64,000 nt of DNA from Platerodrilus igneus. Taxonomy: Eukaryota; Arthropoda; Insecta; Coleoptera; Lycidae. Positions 33,801 to 44,053 of this stretch are shown one piece after another. A program made the position numbers and the translations under genes. The notes under the pieces were generated by a model that searched no databases, was not told the DNA's origin, and was given only the letters and a program-made list of their open reading frames with translations. The stretch's first letter is position 1, and each line of letters opens with the position of its first letter. The DNA lies in contig JARFIW010000170.1 of NCBI GenBank assembly GCA_036346225.1, positions 9,052,501 through 9,116,500 of the forward strand. The letters are read 5' to 3'.

Positions 33801-34325
33801 CTGCAGACGTTTAAAAATTTGACCTCCATCATATAACATTTCGTATATTTTCTCAATTTTATTTTCTACTTCGTACAAAACGCAGCTTATGAGGAGAGCT
33901 AAAACACTCTTTACCACTTGCACGCGTTTGCCTAATATTAAAAAAATTCTTCACCTCGGCGTTTTAATTTTTAGCTTAACCTACCCCAGAAAATACGAAC
34001 CAACATTTTTTAAAATTTAATATTTAATATTTAACGTCGTGAACGCTGCTAAAAAATTTCTTAAGAAAATATCTCCACCCCAGCGCACGCGCACCACCCC
34101 ACGACAAAAATCTAACGACCCCGCCGAACGCACACCCCAAAGACCTAACGACCCCCGACGCAACAAATTTACACACAAAGACAATTTTGTTCTCAAAGCG
34201 GCGTATACATATCTTGCTGCACGTTTTGTTTCCCAAAGCGGCTTAGCTGTTCATATTGTTCTCGAACCGGCGTATACATATCTTGCTGTGGATCTCTGTT
34301 GCCAAACCGGCTTAGCTACCCTACT
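30860..34325 (-). repeat. Right terminal inverted repeat of the Polinton (interrupted)
   Basis: This arm mirrors 18013-20765. It is longer because a 1.25-kb transposon sits in it (31972-33224). In addition, a block similar to 33420-34000 is repeated at about 31540-31970: both contain a CTTTACCACTTGCACG stretch and a CATTTCGTATATTTTCT stretch. The outermost 300 bp also read open as a basic 109-codon frame, which is a by-product of the GC-rich terminus. Confidence 0.82.
31972..33224. mobile_element. Nested 1.25-kb DNA transposon with about 110-bp TIRs and TA duplication
   Basis: The left end TAGGTAAAATCACCACTTCG and the complement of the right end agree for about 110 bases. The agreement includes CTATGCTCTCGGCTACCTAG and CAAGGTCGTTGTGACGTCAT, with a handful of mismatches. 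TA flanks both ends (31970-31971, 33225-33226). The flanking bases TTCA and TGAA make the target a perfect palindrome, TTCATATGAA. The interior gives only short frames: a 66-codon one on the minus strand at 32657-32857 and protein-like plus-strand scraps (CPIMHAILCKWKKRQLELEE near 32840). I cannot name a transposase. It is probably a non-autonomous relic. Confidence 0.8.
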
Positions 34326-34331
34326 CATCTT

Positions 34332-34771
34332 TTGCAATATATGGACATGTATGTGTGTCTTAGATTAAAGAATGTGGTTGGAAAACTTTTAACATCGGGA
34401 TTCGTGGTATAGAATCCATTATGAATTGAATAACATTTAATTTTTTAGGTGTTGTAATAAAGTTCTTGCATTTGTAGGAAGCTCAGTGTGTGATTTCCAT
34501 CACTGACCAAAATTTTCAGCAGTTTAGAAAGTGTGTCAGTTGGATGTAACCGAATATTTCCCACTCTCGTGTTTTTGGTACAAATATAGCTTTTTTATTA
34601 GGTACTTTATTTCTATTCTGTGAATTTGTTTCATTGTTGCAAGAAGTCCCACTTATTAATGTATCGTGTGGATCAATAACAACTAATATATCATTGTTTG
34701 GCTCGGCAGATGATTGTGAAAAATCCCCGCATTGTTATTACTATTTAGGTCGCAGTAAGTTGCCAGAATTA
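34332..34771 (-). other. Polinton-pogo interval with an orphan open frame at 34516-34734
   Basis: On the minus strand, about 72 codons without stop run from 34734 to a TGA at 34516. The frame starts QCGDFSQSSAEPNNDILVVI and ends KTREWEIFGYIQLTHFLNC. It has no ATG, and the composition (acidic then basic, with two tryptophan/tyrosine-rich stretches) looks more protein-like than the surrounding AT-rich DNA. It could be an exon or transposon piece; I recognise no family. Confidence 0.3.
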
Positions 34772-34783
34772 GGGTAAATGTCC

Positions 34784-34985
34784 CAATATTTGACAGCTTA
34801 AGACACAATCCTATTTAACTACATTTTATACACATGTACATAAATTTGACACAAAATTCTAACATAGCGACATATATTTGACATACACTTGTACACATTT
34901 TTGACACTGTTCATAATTTCGACACTATCTTTTCTTATATTCGACAAAACACTTTTCATATATTGACACATTTTGTAAAACGATT
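34784..34985. repeat. Cluster of TTGACAC/TTGACA subterminal motifs of the pogo element
   Basis: About eight variants of TTTGACAC, TTCGACA or ATTGACACA lie within 200 bp, spaced roughly 20-30 bases apart. The same core appears three times just upstream of the transposase start (37918-37960). Repeated motifs at both ends suggest transposase-binding sites; binding is inferred. Confidence 0.6.
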
Positions 34986-35151
34986 TAAATTAATGAAAAA
35001 ATAATGGCGATAATTTATAAAACATAATAAAACAGTACTTTTTAAGAACATACATAAATGTAGCTAAGGTAGGTATCAAATATATTTATGTAAACTAGCT
35101 ATTGCTATTTTTCAATTTCCGGTATTATAAAACCTCTCTGTTATTTGCTGA

Positions 35152-37869
35152 TTATGGTTCTTGTATTTTTTTAATAATATCTGCCTTCTCATACCAAAAC
35201 TCACCAGAGTGAGATGGCCATTTCCATTTTGTATTACCACTAAATATCATAACTTTTACAAAAAACTTTGTGTTGTCAGAATTAATCTTTATCACAATGC
35301 CTGGATAGAATTGTGCTTCATAATCTACAATGACATAATCCTTTACTTTTGCATCTTGTATTTTGGTGTTTACTACTTCAGACATCTCCCCATTCTGCTG
35401 TTTTTTGTTATTTTACTTCCTTCTAACTTTAGTTATTTATTTCTTGTGCATGTTTCTTCTTTTCTTCTCTTTTCCTCTTTCTTTCTTTTATTTCGTCATC
35501 TTTCTTAATTTTGTTTTCGGCTGTAGTTTAATAATAAGCTTTCTAGCTTCCAGATGTGTTTTATGTTGGATCCATTTTTTATTCATCGAAGGTGTATCTA
35601 TGTCCATATTTTCTTTATTCTCTTCATCGTTAATTGCATTTACCATTGTATTCCCTAAAACTAAGTCTTCTTTATTTTTTTCGCTCTCTTTTACTAGAGT
35701 TATTTCGTTTGTCTGCTGTCTTTCTCTAATCACATATTCTCCCATGTAATCACTTTCCATATCTAAAGCAATTATTTTTTAAGAATTCTATGTTCACATC
35801 GTTACCTTTTTCATTATATGTGGGACTTTTGTTCATATCCATGTCGTTATTTTTAACTTTCTCGTTGTGTGTACCATTCAGTATATTCCGTTTAATCACC
35901 TCTTCTTCTATCCTTTCGTTGTTTTTATCTGGAGTTATTTAATTTGCTTTCTGCATGTTTTCAATTCTACTTTTTCTTTCATTATCGCTTTCAACATCTG
36001 TAAATATTTTATGTTAGTTGCACTAATCTATATTTCAGGCATTACAACTTGAGGCCTAATGTAAATAAATATATATGTGGAAATAGCCATACACAGATGC
36101 TTGAATAGCAAAGCTACTTTTTACTACCATATGCAGTTTTCTATGACAAAGGATCAAGTAATAGCAAGGTATCTAAATACCTACCTAGTTGTACCATTTC
36201 CGAGAAAACATATTCATCTTCCGTTTCCTTAGTACTGCAAACTTCCAACAAATTGTACTGATTGCTCATAACAATGTATTCTGACGTTTCTAAATAGTCA
36301 AAGTGTATACCAAGTAATGCTTCAGCAGTTCTAGTTTCATCCCTTAAATTGGCAACAGCATTATCAATAGACCTATCATCAGGTTCAAAAATAAGAATAT
36401 TGTCATCCCAATTCCTGCCGAGTACTCCATCGTCAGTTACAGAAATATCGTCCACGTTCTCTATGTCTATAGCTGCATCTGCACATTTATCAGCTTTGTG
36501 TATTTCATCATACATCTTCTTCCACACAGCATAGAGGCTTTTGTGTTCCAGTATGCCATGCCCTACTGGATCAAGCTTTTGATTCAGAAAGTCAGTTAGT
36601 AAGCTTTCTTCAATAAAAGATTAAATTGTTTCTAAATGTTGATTTGTGATAAGTCGATTAGGTTTTTCCAATGAATTGCATTTAACTATTTTAGAGTAAT
36701 CTACAAGGTCGGCGTTAAATTGGACACAGTCCATTGTTCTAAATGCATTTTTTAGAATTTTGCTATTATCTTGGAAAGTTGGCAATAACACTTGATTCAA
36801 CAATGGTGCAACATCTTCCTTTTTTAGAACCTTTAATTTATTTTTATTACGCCAGTTGTAGATTTCAGTTCTTCATTTACTTTTAGGGGATGAAATACAC
36901 CAACATCCATCGGTTGCATAATGTGGGTAGTATTTGGCAATAAACTTATCAATATAATACCATTTTTAGAATAAAATTCGCTTAGGTGGTATGTTCAATG
37001 GGATTTGTGGCCATCTATATATAAAATTACCGGTAATGAAATTTCTTGTCGTATGAGCCATGGATGAAAGATGTTGGTAATACAATCAAAAACCTTTCAT
37101 ATGTCATCCGTTCACTCTCTGATTCTCCTAAAGTCCATGCTGGATCTGGACACTTTAAAACAAATGATTTTGGTATGCGTTCATAACTGAACATAATCAT
37201 AAGTGGTGCGAGTTCGCCAGATGCATTTCCTATATACAAAACGGGCAGTATAGTACTCATATAGTGAATGAACCAAGCAATCTACAAACTTGTAATCAAT
37301 GTTGTTATATATTCCTTGTCATTTGCATTAGTACACTGTACATAGTTTTAACTCCTTTTTTTGGCAAGACCTGTTTTACCCTTTGGAACTAAAAAAAAAA
37401 CAGTATTATCTGCGTTATATTCCTCAGTTTTCTCGAACCACTTTCGAATGTTTCCTTCAGAGACATTAGCACGGCATTTTGTAAGATTTTCAGTCATTCT
37501 TTCAGATATATGTAGATGTCTGGCTAAAAAACCTTCGTACCAGTGCCTTCCAGGCCGATCATCAGTAAATTTATTAGGTCTCTTTAACTTTTTTATTATC
37601 ATAGCTAGACCGTATAAAAGATAATCTTTAGTAATTGGAAAACCAGTTTGTGCAGACTTCTTAATCCACTCAGCTAAAAATGCTGTTTGCGCAGAAGTAA
37701 GCACAACATTTACACCGCTTTTACAATCAAGGTAATGCCTCACAGAAACTTTATACATGAGAATAATTCTGGATATATTAAGTTGTTTAGCTGCAGCTAA
37801 ACGAAGAGTTCCACTTTTTTTTAGATCTTCCAAGGAATAATTACGATATAATTTTGATTTAGATGGCAT
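35152..37869 (-). pseudogene. Pogo-family transposase (psq and CENPB-type HTH, DDE), broken
   Basis: The start ATG at 37869 gives MPSKSKLYRNYSLEDLKKSG, a psq-type helix-turn-helix. A CENPB/Tc5-type HTH follows with LKRPNKFTDDRPGRHWYEGF and HISERMTENLTKCRANVSEG. The first 170 codons are open to about 37360. The DDE domain follows in pieces: VLYIGNASGELAPLMIMFSY with RIPKSFVLKCPDPAWTLGES at 37027-37260, then a broken stretch to about 36850. A DYSKIVKC segment lies at about 36690, and an acidic region at 36141-36527. The last piece (35152-35385) is a DYVIVDYEAQFYPGIVIKIN domain ending in FWYEKADIIKKI. It is a small SH3/KOW-like C-terminal module seen in several insect transposases of this kind. 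Stops and shifts separate all parts. Confidence 0.82.
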
Positions 37870-37989
37870 TTTTATAGCTAAAAATAACAACAAATTTGAA
37901 TTTTAAAAATGACCTTAAAGTTGACACAACTGGCTGTATATTTGACATGGGTGTCAAATTCAGGAAATAAATTTCTAGACCAAGAACAT

Positions 37990-38370
37990 AGAGTGACCGC
38001 CAGGAGACCGATACCTAGAAATCTTGCAAGATGTAGTTCCTGAACTCGCGGATAATGTTCCACTGGCTCGTCTAAACGTCTTACATTTTCAGCAGGACGG
38101 AGCCCCTGCCCATAATTCCTTGAGAATTCGCCCCTTTTAAGAAAACCATTTTCCTGACAAATGAATAGGCACTACTGAGCCAATAAGTTGGCCCCCGCGA
38201 TCGCCTGATCTGTGTGTTCTAGACTTTTTTTCGGGGTTACTTACAAAACAAAGTTTATGCCAAGCGCTTTCGCAATCCACGTGAACTTCGTGAAGCCATT
38301 ACTCTCGCATTTCAAAATAGACAAAGACGTTCAATAATTCACTTAAATGCTCTAAAACGAATAACCTAAC
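37990..38370 (+). pseudogene. Second mariner-like transposase relic (3' half)
   Basis: One frame reads GDRYLEILQDVVPELADNVP, then HFQQDGAPAHNSLRIRPF, a stop, then TTEPISWPPRSPDLCVLDFF. A shifted tail follows, ending near KTNN at about 38367. From the DGAP Asp to the LDFF Asp I count 41 intervening residues, the DD41D spacing. The 5' half, with HTH and first Asp, is missing. The relic begins inside the 5' end of the pogo element. It is clearly less diverged from the family consensus than the 1081-1830 copy. Confidence 0.8.
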
Positions 38371-40285
38371 TGTGCGAATTACTATATGTTGTTGTTGTTA
38401 ATGTATATTATATGAAAACCCTATAATTACGATTTATACTGTTAAATATTTATGTATGTTGTTAGGTTAATAAGAAAAAATTATTCAAAAATCACTTTAT
38501 AACATGGGCGGAATAAATAATATGCAAATATATTTCTTTTCTTTCGTCAGCGCCTTCGTCTACTATTAACGTATTATTTTGAGGAAAGTATAATTTATTC
38601 AGATATTTTTAAAAATAAATACATATTATTATCTATTTTTGAAAAGCCTGGTAAATGTTAATTTAATTAATTAAAATACATAGGGTGTCCTATTTAAAAA
38701 AACATGTTTGCTTTATAACTAAAAAATGGATGATGCAAAAAAGAAACAAACTTCGCCACTAGTGTTCAAATATGGAGAGCCTGTACAGTTGTCTAATCTT
38801 TTTTTCTATTGATCAAAACGTCTCTGGCACCCTTGGTTGAAGCATCGTAAAAAGTTCGCTGAATCTTTCTCAAGTGTAACACAATTTCAAACAAATTCGG
38901 TTTTATAAATTACTGCATCACAATTTCGACCGGAAAACTGTTTTAAAAAATTGATTTGGTGTAAAAAGATTGTTTCAGCAACTAGTAAAGTACGAGTCAC
39001 ATGTAACCCCACCCATAAAATAGGTTCAAAATTTAGGTAAAATTAAGACTTTTGTAGCCTGGTCAAGATAAATGTGGTAGATTCTTCATTCCATACTTCC
39101 TCGTCGATACATACTACATCTATCAACCCACTGGTCTCATACATGCATTCCCATTTTGGAATAAATACGTCTACATGTTCATAGGGCGTATAAATAATCA
39201 AGTTTTGATTTTTAGTATCTCAAATGACTACAAATAGTTCCTGAAGACTGAGTACGAGGCAACGTGTTGTTTCTTATAGTAACTTATAGTTTGTAATGGG
39301 TTTATAAATGCCCTATAAACCAAATTCAAGTTCGTACACAGAAATAAAAAAAAAAATTGCAATAAATTTACAATAGTACGATTTGATTGCATTTAACTTG
39401 ATGCATTAGTACTCATTGAATTCGTATTCCTTTATACATTAACATAATAAATATCGGCTAATTTGCGTGCCGTGCAATGAATAAATTAATAAATTGTGGA
39501 AATGCTCTGCCATGACTTGTCTCTGGAATGCGGTTTGTAGGTACAATGCAACGATGTTTCTTACTCTTGAGAAAGTATGTGAGAAATCAGGTTTTGTAGG
39601 TATACAGTACATTACAGTTCGATATCGTGCTTGATTTGTTATAATTGGTTGTCACATCACACCGTTCTTTGTGAATCGAAAAACTTTCTAAAATAAATTG
39701 TTAAGTTGGTACTGTTACATAGGTGTGATGGTATCTCAGATTAGTTTATAATAAGATAAATAAATGGAAAGGCATTGTTTTTTCCAATATCCACAAATCT
39801 TTTGTTTTTCTATATCAAATCAAAATTATTTATGGAATTACAATTCTAATTCAATTACAAATTTACAAATTGCCAGCAGTGAAGAGTTTGAGTTTTGTTA
39901 TTTGTCTGCAACTCAAAAATTTTGAATTTTCCATACATGTGTGAGCTGCTTGCAGTTCAAACTCTTGGCTTTATTTTAAAACTCCAACTTTCTATGGCAA
40001 ACAAAGTACGCATTCATCGAGATACAGAAATTTTAAAATGTGTCAAATAAATACCAAAATAGGTTTTGCAAAATTTTTTGGAAATGTTTATGTGTGTCGC
40101 TTCAAATGTTTCATATTTTTGAGCCATGCAACTTCTCAAATATCTCGCGATCTATTGACTGCACCCTAACTTTAGCCTTTAAAAAAAGTAATTATTATTA
40201 AAATTGCATAAAATTTTCGTAAAATCAAATATTCGCCTTCTGCTTTATATACTTTTCCTTCTTCGTTTTCATTTTCATTACTAAT
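38371..40285. other. No named gene; orphan protein-like frame at 39056-39229 (minus)
   Basis: On the minus strand 58 codons run from 39229 to 39056, including LIIYTPYEHVDVFIPKWECM and YETSGLIDVVCIDEEVWNEE. The composition is rich in acidic residues and tryptophan, unlike AT-rich noise, and only one stop separates it from a further protein-like stretch upstream. No start or splice site is obvious. The TIR-like string ATAGGGTGTCCTATTT near 38681 may be a 3' end of the mariner-like relic. The rest is featureless. Confidence 0.3.
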
Positions 40286-40763
40286 TGTAACAGTAATTAA
40301 AAAGTATATGAAACTTTCTAGAAAATATGCTTATTCGGTTTTTACTAAAGCGGCCTCATGTGTTTAACGATATGAAAGGATGATTCACGGGTATAGTAAT
40401 ACAATAGAGTTGTTCTCGAAAGGTTTGATGACTTACATTCTAGATTTCTCTATAATTTTTCTTACATAAAGAATTACTGTATATAAATTCAAACCTCTTG
40501 CGAAAGATACGTATTAATTTGAATTCTGTCCTAATAAACGTTCGATGTATATAAATTAATGTAACTATAAATTCGCTTAAGTGGTATAAATGTTTTAGAT
40601 AAATAGTGCTATAATAATGTTTAATTCGTCGTATGTGAAAGATTAAATTAGTACCTACAAATAGTGATAAAGCTAGTTACAATGTCAACAAGCCTGTAAA
40701 TAATTTCGATTGTGAAGGATAATCATTAGACTTGAATTTATTGGAAATAAAGGCAAAAGGACA
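40286..40763 (+). repeat. 5' LTR of the macrodomain-bearing Gypsy element
   Basis: It starts TGTAACAGTAATTAAAAAGT and ends near AAAAGGACA. It shares AAAGTATATGAAAC, AACAGAGTTGTTCTCG-type and CCTAATAAACGTTCGA stretches with the 3' LTR. The AATAAA near 40533 (inside CCTAATAAACG) may be the polyadenylation signal. Confidence 0.82.
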
Positions 40764-40929
40764 ATTGAAGAATTCGTCCAACTGGTGTCAAGTGTGTGAG
40801 GTAATAGGAATAAAGACATTTAAACGATTTGATTTTGTATGCCTACCACTCGTAATCAACAACAGAAATGAACGGCAAAATTCTTTCCTTGTTAAAGAAC
40901 TTCACGTCAAGCGTACAACAATACGCAGA

Positions 40930-41860
40930 AAATCATGACCAAAAACTCTGCGAGCCTGGCAGCGAAAGTAGATGAAAATGCAGAACAACTGAACCAGACC
41001 ACAGCAAAATTAGCAGACAGTATCGCAAACTTTACAAAAAACTAGATTAAAATGCGAAAATCGTTGTAGAATTGAAAGAGGCGTTTATAAAGAAAATTAC
41101 CAAAATCTGCAGACAAACTGGGAGCGAAACTTTCAGAGAACCTGCAGAAAATGTAAGGCAAATTTTTGAAGGATTTATTATAAAGCTCACATGAGCTAGA
41201 AGCGAGATTTTCAGTCAAACTTTTAAAGACTTTGCGAAAAAGAAAGAAAATATGCTAAAGAAGGAAAAACGGATTAATTTCCCAACAGTACAAGCACCGA
41301 TTCCGGTGATACAACAGTACGCCTCAGAATTTAAGAGTGCCAAACAAAACGAACCGTCGTCGTCAAAGTTCAAAGTAAAACCACCTAAATTTAATGGAAA
41401 ATCAACTTAGACGAAGTATTTTACACAATTTGAAGCTGTGGCGACAGCTAGCGGTTGGAAGACTGTGAGAAAGCAACTGTATTGAAAGTCGCACAACAGG
41501 GTAAAGCATTGAGTATCCTACAAATTATACTGAACCATTATCAAAGTAATTACTGGATTTTCACATCATGGCTGGAAATGAAGTATGGCAATTCTCACCT
41601 GTAACAAATGTACCACGCTCAAGCACAGAACCGTTACCAGAAGGTTAAAGAAAATTTTCAGGGTTCGAAGCAGATATTGCTCGCTTGGTGAGACTTGCCT
41701 ATCCAACAGTTTCTTGGAACAGCAGGCAATACATACCTATCTCGATGGAATACGAAATGGAGAGGTCCGGCAAGCATTACAACTGACCCGGCCTAAGGCC
41801 ATTTGGAGTTTGAAGCAGCAAAGCAGGCATCGCATCGAAGCAGTGTAAAGTTAGATGCGT
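40930..41860 (+). pseudogene. Ty3/Gypsy gag relic
   Basis: The N-terminal part is a coiled-coil lysine-rich region (SLAAKVDENAEQLNQTTAKL near 40945). A matrix/capsid segment then reads FKVKPPKFNGKS, FTQFEAVATASGW and VLKVAQQGKALSILQ (about 41370-41520). A third frame reads YQKVKENFQGFEADIARLVR, LAYPTVSW and FEAAKQASHRS (about 41635-41840). This is the usual order in arthropod Gypsy gag proteins. Several stops and shifts are present. No zinc knuckle remains, because the deletion starts just after the last segment. Confidence 0.75.
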
Positions 41861-41879
41861 TGTAGAAGAACGAGGACAA

Positions 41880-42598
41880 GAGAAGAAATGATTCGAAGGG
41901 TTGTAGAGCACTTTTATAAGTATCTCTGTGATCGGAAACTTCGCCTGAGAACAGATCACGCAGCGCGGAAGAGGCTACTGCAGTTCAAGAGTCCAGAAGG
42001 ACAGATCGCGAGATGGATTGAAAGGCTACAGGAACACGATTTCGACACTGAACATCGAGCGGATTCAAGACACCGTAACAAAAATGCGTTGACGAGACGG
42101 TCTTTTCCTGAAGATTGTAGCCATTTTTCACGGCTGGCGACGAAAAATGATCTTCTTGGTTGGACAACCGTGGCTATCGACGATTTGCAGCCACATCAGC
42201 TGAGAAGCGAACAAAAGAATGACCCAGACCTTAGAGTCATTATGGATTGTAGAATCGGAGGGGAGCGTCCATCGTGGCAGAATGTTATTTTTATTGCGAT
42301 ACCGATCTGCGGATCACGAGAGTATTGGACAGGCTCCTGTATTTGCTATACTGGGACGTGAGATACATTTACCACGTGACCTTGAATCTTGGAGAAGACG
42401 TAGGCATAAGTTATGTTGAGAGACTCAAGCGGAAAAATATGACATCCATGGATATCTATAAAAAATATTCAGATTGCCAGCGACCACATGAAGACCATGT
42501 AACATCAAGGCGCAAGAGTCTGGTTTCCAAACGGGAGACCTTACAAAGTACTGAAACGAATCAACGACGTAGTATATAGGATTCGTAAGCTCCCAAAG
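41880..42598 (+). pseudogene. Ty3/Gypsy pol remnant: RNase H end joined to integrase end
   Basis: VVEHFYKYLCDRKLRLRTDH through FKSPEGQIARWIERLQEHDF is the C-terminal part of Gypsy RNase H with its third Asp (RTDHAA). It is followed by the RNase H-integrase linker (PEDCSHFSRLA). After about 42290 the sequence jumps to the integrase C terminus: ILGREIHLPRDLES, a DIYKKY segment, ESGFQTGDL-type sequence and a final VVYRIRKLPK. So protease, RT and the integrase core are missing, in at least two deletions. The frame is cut at 42598, exactly where the foreign LTR begins. Confidence 0.78.
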
Positions 42599-43338
42599 TG
42601 TTACGTGCCAAATTGGCACTAAACATTCGTTAGCTTAATTTTGATGTGCGGGAGTTTTCGCGCCTTAAATTCAAAAGACTTGGCGTGTATTTCCGTCACG
42701 TCAGAGTGCGTTTGCGCCAGATCGCGCGACGCGAGTGGCGGGAGAACAAGAGTGGGGAAGTTTCCGGGGGACTCTGTAACGTGCCTGTTTGCCTTTGAAC
42801 ATCAAGAGGAGTGGTTTGGTTTAGGTATCGTATCGTGTCTGTATCTTTTTTATGTAGATTTCCTTGCCTTTTGTTTAACTGTCGTTCCATAACCCTTCCT
42901 TATCGTTACCTCTACATAGGAAAAAAGATAATTTGAAGCAGCCTAGGGCGAACCGGAGTCCATGACCGCCGTAGCTAGTCGGAGCCATCCGGAAGGACGC
43001 TAGGCGTACCCTCCGTAAACTATCTTAAAGGGGGCTCCAGCAATCCTGAAGCACGCTATCCTGTGGGACGCCATCCTTGGCGTACTTCGTGGGAAGCTGG
43101 ACCTATTTATGTGAGTACCTTATTGTCTATACTGCATTTGTAATGTTTATTATATATTCCGTCAATTGCGCATTTAAATTTGTATATTGGTGACGTCATT
43201 GACAGATGGGCACGCTGAAACCTGTATAAAGTTTAGAGCGACCACCTGCCGGTGCGTCATTTATTTCCGCGCTTGCGGGATTGTAACTTTAACTTTTAAA
43301 TGTAAGAAAAGGCAGAACTATAGTAGTACATATTAACA
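42599..43338 (+). mobile_element. Solo LTR of a relative of the 52.7-62.8 kb Gypsy element
   Basis: It starts TGTTACGTGCCAA and ends CATATTAACA. Its start matches the inner strand of the 52700 element's LTR (TGTTACGTGCCAAGGGTCAC on the minus strand). Shared landmarks follow in order: CGGGAGTTT then CGCC, CTCTACATAGG, GGGGCTCC, TGACGTCAT and CTGTATAAAGTTT (TATA region). No target duplication is visible (AAAG against GACT), so it may come from recombination between elements. It interrupts the integrase frame of the host element. Confidence 0.72.
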
Positions 43339-43429
43339 GACTGATACCTTACGACAGTGACGACTATAATAATGCTGGAGAACATAATAAAGTAAGGTTC
43401 GTAGCGAGCCAGAAAACAAACCCAGGTCT

Positions 43430-43879
43430 GGTCAAAATTATGAATGGACTATGTCCGTGAACAGCGCTACTATCAAGGTAAGGTTTGTAATTACCGAAAA
43501 GGCCAACAGAGACTTATTTGATGTAGGATAGAAATGCTCTCATGCATATTGCGTATCTTACTATAACCCCAAAGATTACAACGGTGTTGGTGGTCTGGAA
43601 TAGCTTCGCCAAAAGCAGGCAGAGGTGAGCAGCACCATACATCTTAGAGATGGACGTAGTCACATTTATTATCTAATGACTAAGCAATTGTTCTGTGGTA
43701 AACCCAGTTACCAGGACCTGCAGATGACGTTAGTAGATCTCAAAGACCAGATGATGAAGTTTGGGTACAAGAAGTTGGCCATACCTAGAAATAGTTGTGG
43801 TCTCGATAGATTAGACTGGAGTGTAGTACGAAACATACTAGGGGTACTATTTCAAGAAGACCCGGGGTATAAATCTTAG
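43430..43879 (+). pseudogene. Macrodomain (OARD1/TARG1-like ADP-ribose hydrolase) relic inside the Gypsy element
   Basis: One frame reads through two stops from about 43478 to 43879. It has VRFVITEKANRDLFDVG, then SHAYCVSYYNPKDYNGVGG, then HIYYLMTKQLFCGKPSYQDL, then YKKLAIPRNSCGLDRLDWSV. These match, in order, macrodomains of the OARD1/TARG1 group: AHCVS.D..MG.GIA, YLVTK....KP.Y..L, and the MPRIGCGLD.L.W motif with the catalytic Asp. The last 84 codons are open. The adenosine-pocket Asp position (AHCVSxD) reads as Tyr or Asn here, and Gly-rich residues are damaged. In cells the family removes ADP-ribose from protein glutamates. It lies downstream of integrase and upstream of the 3' LTR, the env position. 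Confidence 0.7.
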
Positions 43880-44053
43880 CATGCGGCTTCAACCCAAATG
43901 GGACGGCGCCTGCTATTAAGAGTGCCAACTGCCACTTCCATCAATATGGGAAATGTTAAGAGTGGCCTAGGTTGTTCTTATCGTCACACGAACATATAGC
44001 TTCCCGCTCGCAAAATGTCCTGGGATATAGCTGTTTTACGGATTGGGGGCAGG

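Larger units (their letters stand above)
18013..34325. mobile_element. Polinton/Maverick element, 16.3 kb, with 6-bp target duplication
   Basis: The ends are AGTAGTAGGGTAGCTAAG on the left and the complement of AGTAGGGTAGCTAAG on the right; they differ by one AGT unit. Both are flanked by the identical 6-bp repeat CATCTT (18007-18012 and 34326-34331), as expected for Polintons. The interior encodes a retroviral-type integrase with chromodomain, a packaging ATPase, an adenovirus-like protease, a penton-type and a double-jelly-roll capsid protein, and a PLA2-type minor capsid protein. No protein-primed DNA polymerase B is present. Most genes carry frameshifts. These elements self-synthesise and may form virions when intact; this copy could not on its own. 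Confidence 0.95.
34772..37966 (-). mobile_element. Pogo-like DNA transposon, 5' end lost
   Basis: The left boundary GGGTAAATGTCCCAATATTT is followed by many TTGACAC-type motifs, matched near the other end by GTTGACAC, TTTGACAT and GTGTCAAA at about 37918-37960. The 5' terminal repeat is not found. Sequence turns into a mariner-like relic at about 37990, which probably truncated it. The transposase on the minus strand defines the element. The left limit is my estimate. Confidence 0.65.

Noticed and set aside
18013..34325. Alternative call as an integrated virophage or adenovirus-like virus
   Set aside because: The chromodomain integrase, AG...CT-type tips with inverted repeats and the exact 6-bp target duplication identify a Polinton/Maverick.
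34039..34368. 109-codon frame in the Polinton right terminus
   Set aside because: It arises from the GC-rich terminal repeat, ends outside the element and is mirrored antisense at the left end. It is not a gene.
35161..35749. Plus-strand frames of 115 and 128 codons
   Set aside because: They are antisense to the pogo transposase C-terminal region and rich in Phe, Leu and Ser. They are shadows.
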